The notes: a model not told the origin generated them from the sequence alone. A stretch of DNA of 64,000 bases from Diaminobutyricimonas sp. LJ205 (GCF_009755725.1 NZ_CP046619.1:1550001-1614000); one strand, 5' to 3'. Positions 18,639 through 27,196 are shown, numbered from the stretch's first letter. Program-made: numbers and translations.

Positions 18639-20186
18639 ATGAGCGAATCCGTCAACCTCCCGGCACTCGGAGAGAGTGTCACCGAGGGTACGGTCACCCG
18701 CTGGTTGAAGAACGTTGGCGACCGCGTCGAGGTTGACGAGCCACTACTCGAAGTGTCGACCGACAAGGTCGACACCGAGATCCCGTCGCCAATCGCCGGT
18801 GTCATCGAGGAGATCCTCGTCGCCGAGGACGAGACCGTCGAGGTTGGTGCGCCACTCGTGCGCATCGGCGACGGTTCCGGTGCCGGTGGCGCCGCTCCGG
18901 CGGCCCCGGCCGAGGAAGCTGCTCCCGCAGAAGCGCCTGCTGCTGAGGCTCCTGCGGCCCCCGCTGCCGAGGCTCCTGCCGCCGAGGCCCCCGCTGCTGA
19001 AGCTCCGGCTGCCGAGGCACCGGCTGCTGAGGCTCCGGCTGCCGAGGCTGAGGTTCCGTCGAGCGCCGCGCCCGCCCCAGGCGAGGCTGCCCAGGCGACC
19101 GCACCGACTCCCGCTCCTGCGGTAGACGAGGCTCCCGCCGCGCCTGCAGAACCCGCTGCGCCTGCTGCTGCTCCGGCAGAACCTGCAGCCGCTCCGGCAG
19201 CGTCTGCTCCGGCCGCTCCTGCTGCTCCGGCGGCCCCGGCTGCGCCTTCCGCTCCGGCGCCTGCTGCCGCTGTTGCACCGTCCGGCTCCAACGCCGGTTA
19301 CGTCACCCCGATCGTGCGCAAGCTCGCCAATGAGCGTGGCGTGGATCTCGGATCCATCACCGGCACCGGTGTTGGCGGACGCATCCGCAAGCAGGATGTG
19401 CTCGAGGCCGCCCCCGCAGCTGCGGGTGGCGCCGAGGCGAAGCCGGCCGCGGCTCCGCTCGAGGTGTCCGAGCTGCGCGGAACGACTGTGCCGATGTCGC
19501 GCCTGCGCAAGGTCGTCGCTGAGCGTGCCGTCCAGTCGATGCAGGGCACCGCTCAGCTCACCACCGTGGTCGAGGTCGATGTCACCAAGGTCGCCGCATT
19601 CCGCAACAAGGTGAAGGACCAGTTCCAGCAGAAGACCGGCACCAAGCTGTCCTTCCTGCCGTTCTTCGCGCTGGCCGCCACCGAGGCGCTGCAGACCTAC
19701 CCGATCGTCAACGCGACGGTCGACGGCGACAGCATCGTCTACCCGGCGTCCGAGAACATCAGCATCGCAGTTGACACCGAGCGTGGCCTGCTCACCCCGG
19801 TCGTCAAGAACGCTGCTGGCCTGTCGCTCGCCGAGTTCGCCCAGCAGATCGCCGATCTCGCAGAGCGCACGCGCAACAACAAGCTGAAGCCCGACGAGCT
19901 GGCTGGCGGCACCTTCACGCTGACCAACACCGGTTCGCGTGGCGCCCTGTTCGACACGCCGGTCGTCTTCCTGCCGCAGTCCGCCATCCTGGGCACCGGC
20001 ATCGTCACCAAGCGCCCGGTCGTGGTGACCGCGGATGGTTCCGACTCGATCGCGATCCGTTCGATGGTTTACCTGGCGCTGTCGTACGACCACCGCATCA
20101 TCGACGGTGCCGACGCCTCGCGTTTCCTCGTGCAGGTGAAGAACCGTCTGGAAGAGGGCAACTTCGAGGGCAACCTCGGTTACTGA
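18639..20186 (+). CDS. sucB: Dihydrolipoamide acyltransferase E2 of 2-oxoacid dehydrogenase
   Basis: 515 aa. Residues 1-77 are one lipoyl domain with the lipoylated Lys in STDKVDTE. Residues 90-210 are an exceptionally long Ala/Pro/Glu linker of repeated PAAEA units. A peripheral subunit-binding domain follows (YVTPIVRKLANERGVDL), then the catalytic domain ending with the active site DHRIIDGADASRF. It transfers acyl groups to CoA in the 2-oxoglutarate and, in many actinobacteria, also the pyruvate complex, so aceF-like function is possible. AAGGAG precedes the ATG. The end overlaps the convergent pseudokinase gene by 7 bases. Confidence 0.95.
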   Translation: MSESVNLPALGESVTEGTVTRWLKNVGDRVEVDEPLLEVSTDKVDTEIPSPIAGVIEEILVAEDETVEVGAPLVRIGDGSGAGGAAPAAPAEEAAPAEAPAAEAPAAPAAEAPAAEAPAAEAPAAEAPAAEAPAAEAEVPSSAAPAPGEAAQATAPTPAPAVDEAPAAPAEPAAPAAAPAEPAAAPAASAPAAPAAPAAPAAPSAPAPAAAVAPSGSNAGYVTPIVRKLANERGVDLGSITGTGVGGRIRKQDVLEAAPAAAGGAEAKPAAAPLEVSELRGTTVPMSRLRKVVAERAVQSMQGTAQLTTVVEVDVTKVAAFRNKVKDQFQQKTGTKLSFLPFFALAATEALQTYPIVNATVDGDSIVYPASENISIAVDTERGLLTPVVKNAAGLSLAEFAQQIADLAERTRNNKLKPDELAGGTFTLTNTGSRGALFDTPVVFLPQSAILGTGIVTKRPVVVTADGSDSIAIRSMVYLALSYDHRIIDGADASRFLVQVKNRLEEGNFEGNLGY

Positions 20187-21598
20187 CCCGATTCGGCGAC
20201 CTGATCCAGGTACGCCCTGATCCGCCAGCCGGCCTCGCCCCTGATCATCAGGAGCGAGGCCGGTTTGCTGTCTGTGCCCAGATGAACGAGTGCCGAGGCT
20301 CCCACCTGTTCCACGAGCGTCAACTGGCCATGGCCGAGCGGTTCGGCAACGGCGGGACCACCGCCGTCCCGTGCCGCCCGGATCATCGCCTCGTCGGCCG
20401 CGTACGCCGGTGAACCCAGCTGCAGGACCGCATCGAGGCACAGCAGCGACAGCTCCTGCACGCACCGGTTACGGGCATCGACGAGCACCGGGGCAGCAGC
20501 CAGCGGGTCCTCCCCCATGACTTCGGGCGGAGCAGTCGAGGTCGCCGGGACGGTCGGGATTGCGGCATCCGGAGTCCCAGTGGCGCGCGGATCGCCGGTC
20601 GGCAACACCGCGACCAGCGTGATCATCAGCGCACTCGGGATGCCTGCAGCCACCCAGAATCTGCGCCGGACGGCGCGAAGCCGGGCGAGGACATGACTGA
20701 TGCGCTCGCTCCACTCAGTGAGCTGGTGAGCGAGAAAGCCTGGAAGCGCGAGGGCCGCCAACCAGGGCGGGACCGGGCGCTCGGTCGGTCCCGCTTCGGG
20801 CGGGGCCGGCACCTGCGGACGCCGTTGCATACCGGTCAGGCTCATCGGCGTCAGCGGGACCGGCGTGACCAGCGTGCTCGGCGTCTCCCCCAGCTGTATG
20901 GCGACCGGCTCGGCCAGGGCGAACAGCTGATCCGCGAGCAATGATGGAAGGTCCACAGCATCCGGCTGCTGATCAAGCCAGTCCAGCAGCCGACTCGAGC
21001 GTGGTTCGGTCACACCGAGTACTGCCCTTGTCAGCGCGAGCAACCCCGCACGATCCGCGCGCACGCCGGGCTGGCCATCGACGATCACCGGCGGGGCTGC
21101 TGCGGAGAACAGCTGGCTCGAGCCCCAACCCACCAACACTGGCGCACCGCGCCGGGTGAACATCACGTGGCTCGCGGTGAGCGCTCCGTGCGCTACGCCC
21201 ACCGCATGCAGTGCTGCGACGGTCTCGGCCAGTGGGGCAAGGATGGTGACGGCCTCACCGGCCGCGATGCGGCGACCGTTTGTGAGCCGGTCGGTCAGGG
21301 TGCCGTGGGGGCAGCGTTCAAGGAGCAGGCAGGGACGACCGTCCGGGGCACGGCCGACGTCGAACAGGCGCACGACGTGCTCGCTGTCGAGCCGGGTGAG
21401 CGCCTCCAGCTCGGTGCCGATGTCCGCATCGGGAACGTCGCGGCGGTAGAGCTTGATCGCTATCGGGAAAGCTTCCTCAGCGCTCGCGAGGAACACCTCC
21501 GCGCGAGATCCTTCACCGAGTTTTCGCAGCACGCGATAGCCCGCGATGGCCTGGTCGGACCGGGTCGGCGCGGTGGTGGAGCCGGGCGATCGCTGCAT
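20180..21598 (-). CDS. Membrane-anchored serine/threonine pseudokinase
   Basis: About 472 aa from the ATG at 21598. Residues 21-280 resemble an STPK catalytic domain: glycine loop LGEGSRAEVFLA and the ATP-binding Lys49 (AIKLY) are kept. The catalytic loop HRD is replaced by His-Gly-Ala (138-140) and DFG by Gly-Trp-Gly (157-159), so phosphotransfer is very unlikely. A single membrane helix (WVAAGIPSALMITLVAVLP) leads to a roughly 120-residue external domain ending in GEAGWRIRAYLDQ, which looks NTF2-like. It probably works as a scaffold or sensor. It is convergent with sucB and divergent from the DUF4191 gene. Confidence 0.8.
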   Translation of the reverse strand: MQRSPGSTTAPTRSDQAIAGYRVLRKLGEGSRAEVFLASAEEAFPIAIKLYRRDVPDADIGTELEALTRLDSEHVVRLFDVGRAPDGRPCLLLERCPHGTLTDRLTNGRRIAAGEAVTILAPLAETVAALHAVGVAHGALTASHVMFTRRGAPVLVGWGSSQLFSAAAPPVIVDGQPGVRADRAGLLALTRAVLGVTEPRSSRLLDWLDQQPDAVDLPSLLADQLFALAEPVAIQLGETPSTLVTPVPLTPMSLTGMQRRPQVPAPPEAGPTERPVPPWLAALALPGFLAHQLTEWSERISHVLARLRAVRRRFWVAAGIPSALMITLVAVLPTGDPRATGTPDAAIPTVPATSTAPPEVMGEDPLAAAPVLVDARNRCVQELSLLCLDAVLQLGSPAYAADEAMIRAARDGGGPAVAEPLGHGQLTLVEQVGASALVHLGTDSKPASLLMIRGEAGWRIRAYLDQVAESGQ

Positions 21599-21713
21599 AC
21601 GTCCAGCCTGCGAGCCAGGCCCGCGTGCCAGGGCGGCCGCTGCTCGCGCGTGGGTGCGCGCCAAGTGGGGAGGAGGGGATTCTGATGACGCTCGAACCCG
21701 TATCCTAGAAGGT

Positions 21714-22415
21714 ATGGCAAAAAGGACGTCTTCCGCTAAAGAACCCGGCCGCATGAAGCAAATGTGGCAGGTGTTCCAGATGACCCGCCGCTACGATTCG
21801 CTGGCGATCTGGTTCATGCTTGCAGGCTTCCTGCTGCCGCTTCTGGCGGGTATCGCGCTCGCGCTGCTGCTCTCCCCGAACAACGTCATCGGAATCGTGC
21901 TGTACGTCATCGCCGGTCTGTTGGGTGGTGTGCTCGGCTTCCTGATCGTGCTCGGTCGTCGCGCTGAGCGTGCCGCGTACGGGCAGATCCAGGGCCAGCC
22001 CGGAGCGGTCGGTGCGGTGCTCAAGAGTTCGCTGCGCCGCGGCTGGCAGGCCAGCGAGATGCCGGTCAACGTCAGTCCCAGGACGCAGGATGCCGTGTAC
22101 CGCGCTGTCGGCAAGGGCGGAGTCGTGCTGATCGGCGAAGGACCCAAGTCCCGCACCACGCGCATGCTCGAGGACGAGCGCCGGAACGTGTCGCGCATCG
22201 TTCCGAACGTGCCCGTCAACTTCCTCTACGTCGGTGTCGACGAGGATTCCACGCCACTGCACCGCATCGCGCCGACGCTGAACAAGTACAAGAAGACGTT
22301 GAACAAGGCGGAGATCATTGCCGTCAGCAACCGACTGAACTCGCTCGGCAAGAGTGCGCTGCCGATCCCGAAGGGGATCGACCCGTTCAAGATGCGGGCA
22401 CCGCGTCCGCGCTAG
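21714..22415 (+). CDS. DUF4191 membrane protein
   Basis: 233 aa. A basic N-terminus (MAKRTSSAKEPGRMKQMWQVF) precedes two adjacent membrane helices (about residues 33-80), then a conserved cytoplasmic domain with RGWQASEMPVNVSPRTQDAVYR and GGVVLIGEGP. This matches the actinobacterial DUF4191 family, of unknown function, commonly encoded near lipoate and 2-oxoacid dehydrogenase genes, as here. TATCCT lies 7 bases before the ATG, consistent with a leaderless transcript. Confidence 0.88.
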   Translation: MAKRTSSAKEPGRMKQMWQVFQMTRRYDSLAIWFMLAGFLLPLLAGIALALLLSPNNVIGIVLYVIAGLLGGVLGFLIVLGRRAERAAYGQIQGQPGAVGAVLKSSLRRGWQASEMPVNVSPRTQDAVYRAVGKGGVVLIGEGPKSRTTRMLEDERRNVSRIVPNVPVNFLYVGVDEDSTPLHRIAPTLNKYKKTLNKAEIIAVSNRLNSLGKSALPIPKGIDPFKMRAPRPR

Positions 22416-22447
22416 CCTCCTTCGCGCCATACCCCTAAGGTTGGCGC

Positions 22448-23308
22448 ATGCGTTGGGTCGAGGACATTGCGCGGGGCGAGTGGCTCTGCGCCCTTCTCGA
22501 CACGCGGTGGCAGGACATGCACGCGGTCGTGCCGCATGGGTATGAGGCGTACACACGCATTTTCCACCCGGTCCCCCGCGACCGGCCACGGGACACCGGA
22601 ACCTGGCACGCGTACGGTCTGATTGATACTCCCGAACTGGAATCCGAGTCGGTGCGCTGGGCGGTGGTCGCCGAGGCGTTCGGCCAGACGATGCATCCGC
22701 TTGCTCAATACCATCGTCTGCTCGGGCGAGCACGGGTGCATCATGTCGAAGCCATCGACGCCGCCGGCTGGCGCTACGCCGAGCCGGAGGAAGGATGCCT
22801 GGAGATACCCCTGCTCGCGCAGCTGGCCCGCCACCTGGTCCAGCACACCGCCACTCCGGAGAGCGGTATCGCCGCGGTCTGGGAAGGGTGGGGCGGACTG
22901 ACCGGCGGAGTCGGCTATGCCGTGGCATCCATCGGCCCGCTCGGGCGCGATGGCCTGATCTCCCCCGCGCCCTCGAGCGCGCAACTGCCGGTCGAGGCGG
23001 TCAACGGTCCGAGACTGAGACTGCCCGACCGTGACTATTTTCTGTTCGAGGTCGGGATCGGCCAGTTCACGGATGCCGCCTGGGCAAGTTCTGCTCCGTG
23101 GGTCAGCGCCAGCGATCGGCCCCAATCGCCCAGCGTCCTCTGGCCGGATGACCACGCCTGGGTGCTGGTAACCGAAATCGACTACGACTCAACCGTCGTC
23201 GCGGGGCCGCGAGAGCTGATCGACAGGATCGTCGGCGACCTGGAACTCGAGGCACTGGAGATCCCGGAGGGCGCCGACCTCAGCTGGCGCGGCGACCGCA
23301 TCAACTGA
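22448..23308 (+). CDS. Conserved hypothetical protein
   Basis: 286 aa, soluble, no signal peptide. It opens MRWVEDIARGEWL and contains WAVVAEAFGQTMHPLAQYHRLLG; many Trp and acidic residues, no recognisable catalytic motif. I know no function for it; it looks like an actinobacterial protein of the kind that appears in Microbacteriaceae genomes. It starts 32 bases after the DUF4191 gene and is convergent with the RDD gene, separated by only 5 bases. Confidence 0.75.
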   Translation: MRWVEDIARGEWLCALLDTRWQDMHAVVPHGYEAYTRIFHPVPRDRPRDTGTWHAYGLIDTPELESESVRWAVVAEAFGQTMHPLAQYHRLLGRARVHHVEAIDAAGWRYAEPEEGCLEIPLLAQLARHLVQHTATPESGIAAVWEGWGGLTGGVGYAVASIGPLGRDGLISPAPSSAQLPVEAVNGPRLRLPDRDYFLFEVGIGQFTDAAWASSAPWVSASDRPQSPSVLWPDDHAWVLVTEIDYDSTVVAGPRELIDRIVGDLELEALEIPEGADLSWRGDRIN

Positions 23309-23313
23309 GTCGG

Positions 23314-23718
23314 TCAGACCCGCACCAGGATGGTGCCCGCGGCCTTGTCGTGGAGTCCGCGCTGGTCCGCGTCCCAGATCACCGCCGGGATCACCAGGCA
23401 GAGCAGGATGGTGCGCACAAACGGACGCCAGACGCCCAGATAGCCGCCCTTGTCGGGAACCACGCGCATCCGCATGATCAGGTGGCCGATGCTGCCGTTG
23501 ATGATCAACAAGGCAACGATCTGCGTGACCGCAAACACGGCGAGCGTGGCGAACGGGTCGTAGTTGAAGAAAGCGACCGAGATGATGACAGCGAGAGCCC
23601 AGTCGATCGCAAGCGCAGCAACGCGACGGCCAATGCGGGCGATCGACCGCGGACCCTCGTTCGGCAGACCGAGGCGCTTGCCTGGCCAGTCGGACGGGGA
23701 CGGAGCAGGCGCGGACAT
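23314..23718 (-). CDS. RDD family membrane protein
   Basis: 134 aa. The RDD domain begins at RRVAALAIDWALAVIIS, where Arg and Asp define the name, followed by three hydrophobic segments and the conserved GHLIMRMRVVPDKGG. The C-terminus DADQRGLHDKAAGTILVRV is typical. RDD proteins are small transporter-like or accessory membrane proteins. It is divergent from glnA, as is common in actinobacteria, and shares the region holding the GlnR operator. Confidence 0.87.
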   Translation of the reverse strand: MSAPAPSPSDWPGKRLGLPNEGPRSIARIGRRVAALAIDWALAVIISVAFFNYDPFATLAVFAVTQIVALLIINGSIGHLIMRMRVVPDKGGYLGVWRPFVRTILLCLVIPAVIWDADQRGLHDKAAGTILVRV

Positions 23719-23745
23719 TGCTCAATCCTACCGACGGTCGCTCGC

Positions 23746-23783
23746 GTAACATGGCCGAAACATTGGCGTCACTGATGCGAAAC
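23746..23783 (+). promoter_or_regulatory. GlnR operator upstream of glnA
   Basis: The four half-sites GTAAC, GAAAC, GTCAC and GAAAC are each separated by exactly 6 bases, matching the actinobacterial GlnR consensus gTnAC-n6-GaAAC repeated twice with n6 between. It ends 70 bases before the glnA start. GlnR activates nitrogen-assimilation genes when nitrogen is scarce. Confidence 0.88.
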
Positions 23784-23805
23784 GCCTCAGTCGTAACCTC
23801 AAAGC

Positions 23806-23823
23806 CGGTTGCGTTCGCAACCG
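23806..23823. promoter_or_regulatory. Hairpin in the glnA leader
   Basis: CGGTTGCG-TT-CGCAACCG is a perfect 8-bp inverted repeat ending 29 bases before the glnA start codon. It may be an operator near the promoter or a structure in the 5' untranslated region. Confidence 0.45.
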
Positions 23824-23852
23824 CCCAGTAACACAACTTGGAGACCAATCAC

Positions 23853-25277
23853 ATGTTCAGTGACTCTTCCGAGGTGCTTGCGTTCATCAAGGACACAGAT
23901 GTCAAGTTCCTTGACATCCGCTTCACGGACTTGCCAGGCGTCCAGCAGCACTTCAACATCCCGGCCACAACTGTCGACGAGGACTTCTTCACTGTCGGTC
24001 AGCTGTTCGATGGGTCTTCGATCCGCGGGTTCGCTTCGATCCACGAGTCGGACATGCAGTTGATCCCCGACGTGTCGACCGCGTACATCGACCCGTTCCG
24101 CGCCGAGCGCACGCTGATCATGATCTTCGACATCTACAACCCCCGCAACGGCGAGATCTACTCGCGCGACCCGCGCCAGATTGCCCGGAAGGCTGAGAAG
24201 TACCTCGCCTCGACCGGCATCGCCGACACCGCATTCTTCGCCTCCGAGGCAGAGTTCTACATCTTCGATGATGTGCGCTACGAGGTTAAGCAGAACTCGA
24301 GCTTCTACTCAGTGGACTCCGATGAAGGCGCCTGGAACTCCGGCCGCAAGGAAGAGGGCGGCAACCTCGCCAACAAAACCCCCTTCAAGGGCGGCTACTT
24401 CCCGGTCAGCCCGGTCGATCAGCACGCCGACATGCGTGACGACATCGTGCTGAAGCTCGTGGACGCGGGCCTCGAAGTCGAGCGCAGCCACCACGAGGTC
24501 GGCACCGCTGGCCAGGGCGAGATCAACTACAAGTTCGACACCCTCGTGCACGCGGCCGATGACATCCTGAAGTTCAAGTACATCGTCAAGAACACCGCCG
24601 CCGAGTGGGGCAAGACCGCGACCTTCATGCCGAAGCCGCTGTTCGGTGACAACGGATCGGGCATGCACACCCACCAGTCGCTGTGGAGCGAGGGCAAGCC
24701 GCTGTTCTACGACGAGGCCGGCTATGGCGGACTGTCCGACATCGCCCGCTGGTACATCGGCGGCCTGCTGAAGCACGCCCCGGCGGTGCTCGCGTTCACC
24801 AACCCGAGCGTGAACAGCTTCCGTCGCCTGGTGCCCGGCTTCGAGGCACCGGTGAACCTGGTGTACTCGGCCGGTAACCGTTCCGCCGCGATCCGGATCC
24901 CGATCACCGGCACGAACCCGAAGGCGAAGCGCATCGAGTTCCGTGCTCCGGATGCCGCGGGCAACCCGTACCTCGCCTTCGCGGCGCAGCTGATGGCCGG
25001 CCTGGACGGCATCAAGAACAAGATCGAGCCGCACGAGCCGGTCGACAAGGACCTGTACGAGCTGCCGCCCGAGGAGGCGCGCAACATCCCGCAGGTGCCG
25101 GCGTCGCTCGAGGCCGCGCTTGAGGCTCTTGAGGCAGACCACGAGTTCCTCACCGCCGGCGGCGTCTTCACCGACGACCTGATCCAGACCTGGATCACGT
25201 ACAAGCGTGAGAAGGAACTGCTTCCGTTCGCGCAGCGTCCGCACCCGTTCGAGTACGAGCTGTACTACAGCGTCTAG
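23853..25277 (+). CDS. glnA: Glutamine synthetase type I (GlnA1), adenylylation-regulated
   Basis: 474 aa from the ATG at 23853, 9 bases after TTGGAG. GSI motifs are intact: FDGSSIRGF, the ATP-loop region [17 protein letters not shown] and NRSAAIRIP. The adenylylation loop [10 protein letters not shown] contains Tyr402, the target of GlnE, which is encoded at 45955-48882. It converts glutamate, ammonia and ATP to glutamine in a cytoplasmic dodecamer. A GlnR operator lies upstream. The last 8 codons and stop form the prophage attachment site, so the protein is unchanged but the natural downstream sequence is displaced by 15.3 kb. Confidence 0.98.
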   Translation: MFSDSSEVLAFIKDTDVKFLDIRFTDLPGVQQHFNIPATTVDEDFFTVGQLFDGSSIRGFASIHESDMQLIPDVSTAYIDPFRAERTLIMIFDIYNPRNGEIYSRDPRQIARKAEKYLASTGIADTAFFASEAEFYIFDDVRYEVKQNSSFYSVDSDEGAWNSGRKEEGGNLANKTPFKGGYFPVSPVDQHADMRDDIVLKLVDAGLEVERSHHEVGTAGQGEINYKFDTLVHAADDILKFKYIVKNTAAEWGKTATFMPKPLFGDNGSGMHTHQSLWSEGKPLFYDEAGYGGLSDIARWYIGGLLKHAPAVLAFTNPSVNSFRRLVPGFEAPVNLVYSAGNRSAAIRIPITGTNPKAKRIEFRAPDAAGNPYLAFAAQLMAGLDGIKNKIEPHEPVDKDLYELPPEEARNIPQVPASLEAALEALEADHEFLTAGGVFTDDLIQTWITYKREKELLPFAQRPHPFEYELYYSV

Positions 25278-25278
25278 C
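25252..25278. repeat. attL core repeat (27 bp)
   Basis: Identical to 40563-40589; flanking bases differ on both sides. It begins AGTACGAGCTG and ends GCGTCTAGC, encoding the last residues EYELYYSV and stop of glnA. Left of it is host glnA; right of it is phage sequence. Confidence 0.93.
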
Positions 25279-25282
25279 TAGA

Positions 25283-26374
25283 TCACGGGGCAGAAGCGGG
25301 TGCAGTCCGCGGGGAGTCCGCGAGAGAGTCCGTCCGGGCAGCCAGAACAGTAGCGACGGCTGCCCGGGAGGACTCGTCTTTGTCCGGCCACATGTGCCCG
25401 TACACGTCGAGCGTCGTCTTCGCGGACGCGTGCCGCAGACGTGCCTGGACGACCTTCACATCGAGCCCGGACGCGATCAGCAACGACGCGAAGTAGTGCC
25501 GCAGGTCGTGGATCCGGAAGCCGTCGGGAAGGCCTGCCACGGTCTCGCGCGCGGTCTTGAACGCTCGCTCGATCGTGAAGGGTGCGACGGCTCGACCGAA
25601 CGCACCGACGACGAGCGTGCTACTCCCCCACTGAGTCGGAACTCGGTTCAGTTCGAGGGCGAGCTCCTGAGGGATCGGGATCGGCGTCTTGGACATCTCC
25701 GTCTTGAGCGGTTCGCTTGGGTACTGGATCGCGGGCGTTATGACACCTCGCATGAAGTCCACGTCGGTGACCCGCAGGGCCGCGATCTCGGCGACTCGAA
25801 GACCAGCGAATGCCCCAAGCAGCACGACCGGGCGGAAGTGCTCGGGGAGGGCGTCGTGCAGTGCCCAGATCTGCTTTGTCGTGGCGACGTACGGCCGCGG
25901 CTTTCCGGCGCCCGGAGACGTGCGACGCGACACTGGCGAGCGCGGCACGATGCCGTCGTGGATCGCGTCGCTGTACAGCTGAGACAGTCGCCTGTGGATC
26001 GCGTACACGGTCGAGTCGGCGTAGCCGGAATCCTTCAACTCACCCATCCATGCCTTCACCTCGGACGGGCGGATGTCGGCGAGGGCACGCTGCTCGAACT
26101 TCGCCAGAATCAGCTTGAGATGGACACGTGCCTGACGCACGGTCGACGGGCGTTTGGTCTCGTATCCGCGGAGCCAGGTGGTTGCCCACTCCCCCACGGT
26201 TAGCTTCGCGGTCTTCGGATCGACGTATGTGCCGGTGACGACCGACGTCGTTACCTCGTCCAGCCATCGCTGGGCATCCACCTTCCGCGGGAAGTGCCGC
26301 GCATGCTCCTTGCCGGCGGCGTCGCGATACCGCGCTCGCCAGGACCCGTTATCCCTCTTCTTGACGCTCGACAT
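25283..26374 (-). CDS. int: Tyrosine recombinase integrase
   Basis: 363 aa. N-terminal arm-binding domain (SVKKRDNGSWRARYRDAAGK, with AGKEHARHF), core-binding SAM-like region around residues 60-150, then the catalytic domain with Arg in AGLRVAEIAAL, HDLRH, a further His in RLRHASAKTT and nucleophile Tyr in DVYGHMW. It catalyses att recombination. I prefer the ATG at 26374 (an ATG at 26380 is 6 bases upstream). The start overlaps the repressor gene, and the stop lies 6 bases from the glnA stop, tail to tail. The C-terminal tail TDSLADSPRTAP is encoded by the arm-type repeats. Confidence 0.95.
   Translation of the reverse strand: MSSVKKRDNGSWRARYRDAAGKEHARHFPRKVDAQRWLDEVTTSVVTGTYVDPKTAKLTVGEWATTWLRGYETKRPSTVRQARVHLKLILAKFEQRALADIRPSEVKAWMGELKDSGYADSTVYAIHRRLSQLYSDAIHDGIVPRSPVSRRTSPGAGKPRPYVATTKQIWALHDALPEHFRPVVLLGAFAGLRVAEIAALRVTDVDFMRGVITPAIQYPSEPLKTEMSKTPIPIPQELALELNRVPTQWGSSTLVVGAFGRAVAPFTIERAFKTARETVAGLPDGFRIHDLRHYFASLLIASGLDVKVVQARLRHASAKTTLDVYGHMWPDKDESSRAAVATVLAARTDSLADSPRTAPASAP
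25304..25333 (+). repeat. Left arm-type integrase repeats
   Basis: AGTCCGC at 25304, AGTCCGC at 25315 and AGTCCGT at 25327: three direct copies spaced 11-12 bases, about one helical turn, starting 26 bases inside attL. Matching copies lie near attR. They fall within the 3' end of the integrase gene. Confidence 0.75.
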
Positions 26375-26906
26375 CTTCACCGCCAGCGAGGAACTGTTTG
26401 ACGTACTTGCCGTTTGGGAAGGAGTGACCCTCTACAAGAAGCGCGCGAGGAGCCGGGATGAACTCGGAAGAACTCCATAACCGCTGGATCGCCTCCGTTA
26501 CCGTTTCGCTGAAGTTGATCTCCACCCCGGAGGACTTCTCAACGATCCCCTCACCCTCTTCACGCTCCCAAGCGTCAGCTTCCGCCGCGACATAGAAGAG
26601 CCTTAGGGGCCACTTGATCGCTAGCTGTCGTAGGTCGGCTTCGGTTTCTTCGAGGCGCTGCAGGGCGTTGAAGTACGAGTAGGCAGCAGGCAGTTTCAGT
26701 AACTCCTCGATGCCATCCAGCTTCAATACATCGAAGAGCGCGTCGGCCTCAGCCAGGCGCAGAGGGCGTTCGCCCTTCTCGATGCTCCAGACCGTCGCCT
26801 GAGACCACTTCCACCCGAGGGCGCGCATTTTGTCGGCGAGCTCCTTCTGCGACATGTCGCCGCGGAGGTTCTGGAGGTTCTTACCGATCAGTTCGTCTCG
26901 ATTCAC
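26349..26906 (-). CDS. XRE-family phage repressor
   Basis: About 185 aa. The N-terminal HTH_3 domain reads IGKNLQNLRGDMSQKELADK with recognition helix near KWSQATVWSIEKGERPL. The C-terminal 110 residues are acidic and lack the Ser-Lys dyad of LexA-like self-cleaving repressors, as far as I can see. It is the likely immunity repressor. Only GTG/TTG starts exist; I chose GTG at 26906, with TACAGT 7 bases upstream as a possible -10 of a leaderless mRNA. It is transcribed leftward and overlaps int, so lysogeny maintenance and integrase are on one message. Confidence 0.85.
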   Translation of the reverse strand: MNRDELIGKNLQNLRGDMSQKELADKMRALGWKWSQATVWSIEKGERPLRLAEADALFDVLKLDGIEELLKLPAAYSYFNALQRLEETEADLRQLAIKWPLRLFYVAAEADAWEREEGEGIVEKSSGVEINFSETVTEAIQRLWSSSEFIPAPRALLVEGHSFPNGKYVKQFLAGGEDVERQEEG

Positions 26907-26941
26907 GTTGCCAACTGTAGCCAACAATCGACACGCAACGC

Positions 26942-26997
26942 TAGTTGCCTCGACAAGAAAACGTGTGTATAACTAGTTCACGTAGTTACTCCAACTA
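26942..26997. promoter_or_regulatory. Candidate repressor operators (TAGTT/AACTA repeats)
   Basis: TAGTT at 26942, the palindrome AACTAGTT at 26971-26978 overlapping the -10, and the inverted repeat TAGTT-N5-AACTA at 26983-26997. Five half-sites within 56 bases around the rightward promoter suggest binding by the XRE repressor. Confidence 0.6.
26945..26973 (+). promoter_or_regulatory. Rightward early promoter of the prophage
   Basis: TTGCCT and TATAAC separated by exactly 17 bases, close to the sigma-70 consensus, reading toward the excisionase-like gene 41 bases downstream. It is the best promoter I can see in the prophage and lies opposite the repressor start. Confidence 0.75.
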
Positions 26998-27013
26998 GAA
27001 ACGGAGGGCCAAA

Positions 27014-27196
27014 GTGCCCGAACTGCTCACACTCGAGGAAGTCGCAGATCTGCTGCGAAAGTCGCCCGCCCAGATCCGCTGGATGATCCACAACGGCACC
27101 GCGCCGAAGTCCGGGAAGATCGGCGGCCGCCGCATGTTCCGCAAGGCCGACGTCGACGCGTACATCGAAGCCGCGTTCGCAACGGACGCCGCGTGA
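27014..27196 (+). CDS. Excisionase-like HTH protein
   Basis: 60 aa from a GTG start behind GGAGGG. It is a single winged MerR/HTH_17 domain: LLTLEEVADLLRKSPAQIRW, then NGTAPKSGKIGGRRMFRKADVDAYIE. Such first genes of the rightward operon act as recombination directionality factors or Cro-like regulators. Location next to the operators supports either. Confidence 0.8.
   Translation: MPELLTLEEVADLLRKSPAQIRWMIHNGTAPKSGKIGGRRMFRKADVDAYIEAAFATDAA

Noticed and set aside
18900-19280. Apparent tandem DNA repeats in sucB
   Set aside because: They encode the Ala/Pro/Glu linker normal for E2 proteins; not a separate element or CRISPR.
18623-19291. Ala-rich minus-strand frame opposite the E2 linker
   Set aside because: Produced by the GCN-type repeats of the sucB linker read backwards; low complexity only.
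25252-25278. tRNA gene as attachment site
   Set aside because: The repeat is glnA coding sequence; no tRNA structure is nearby.
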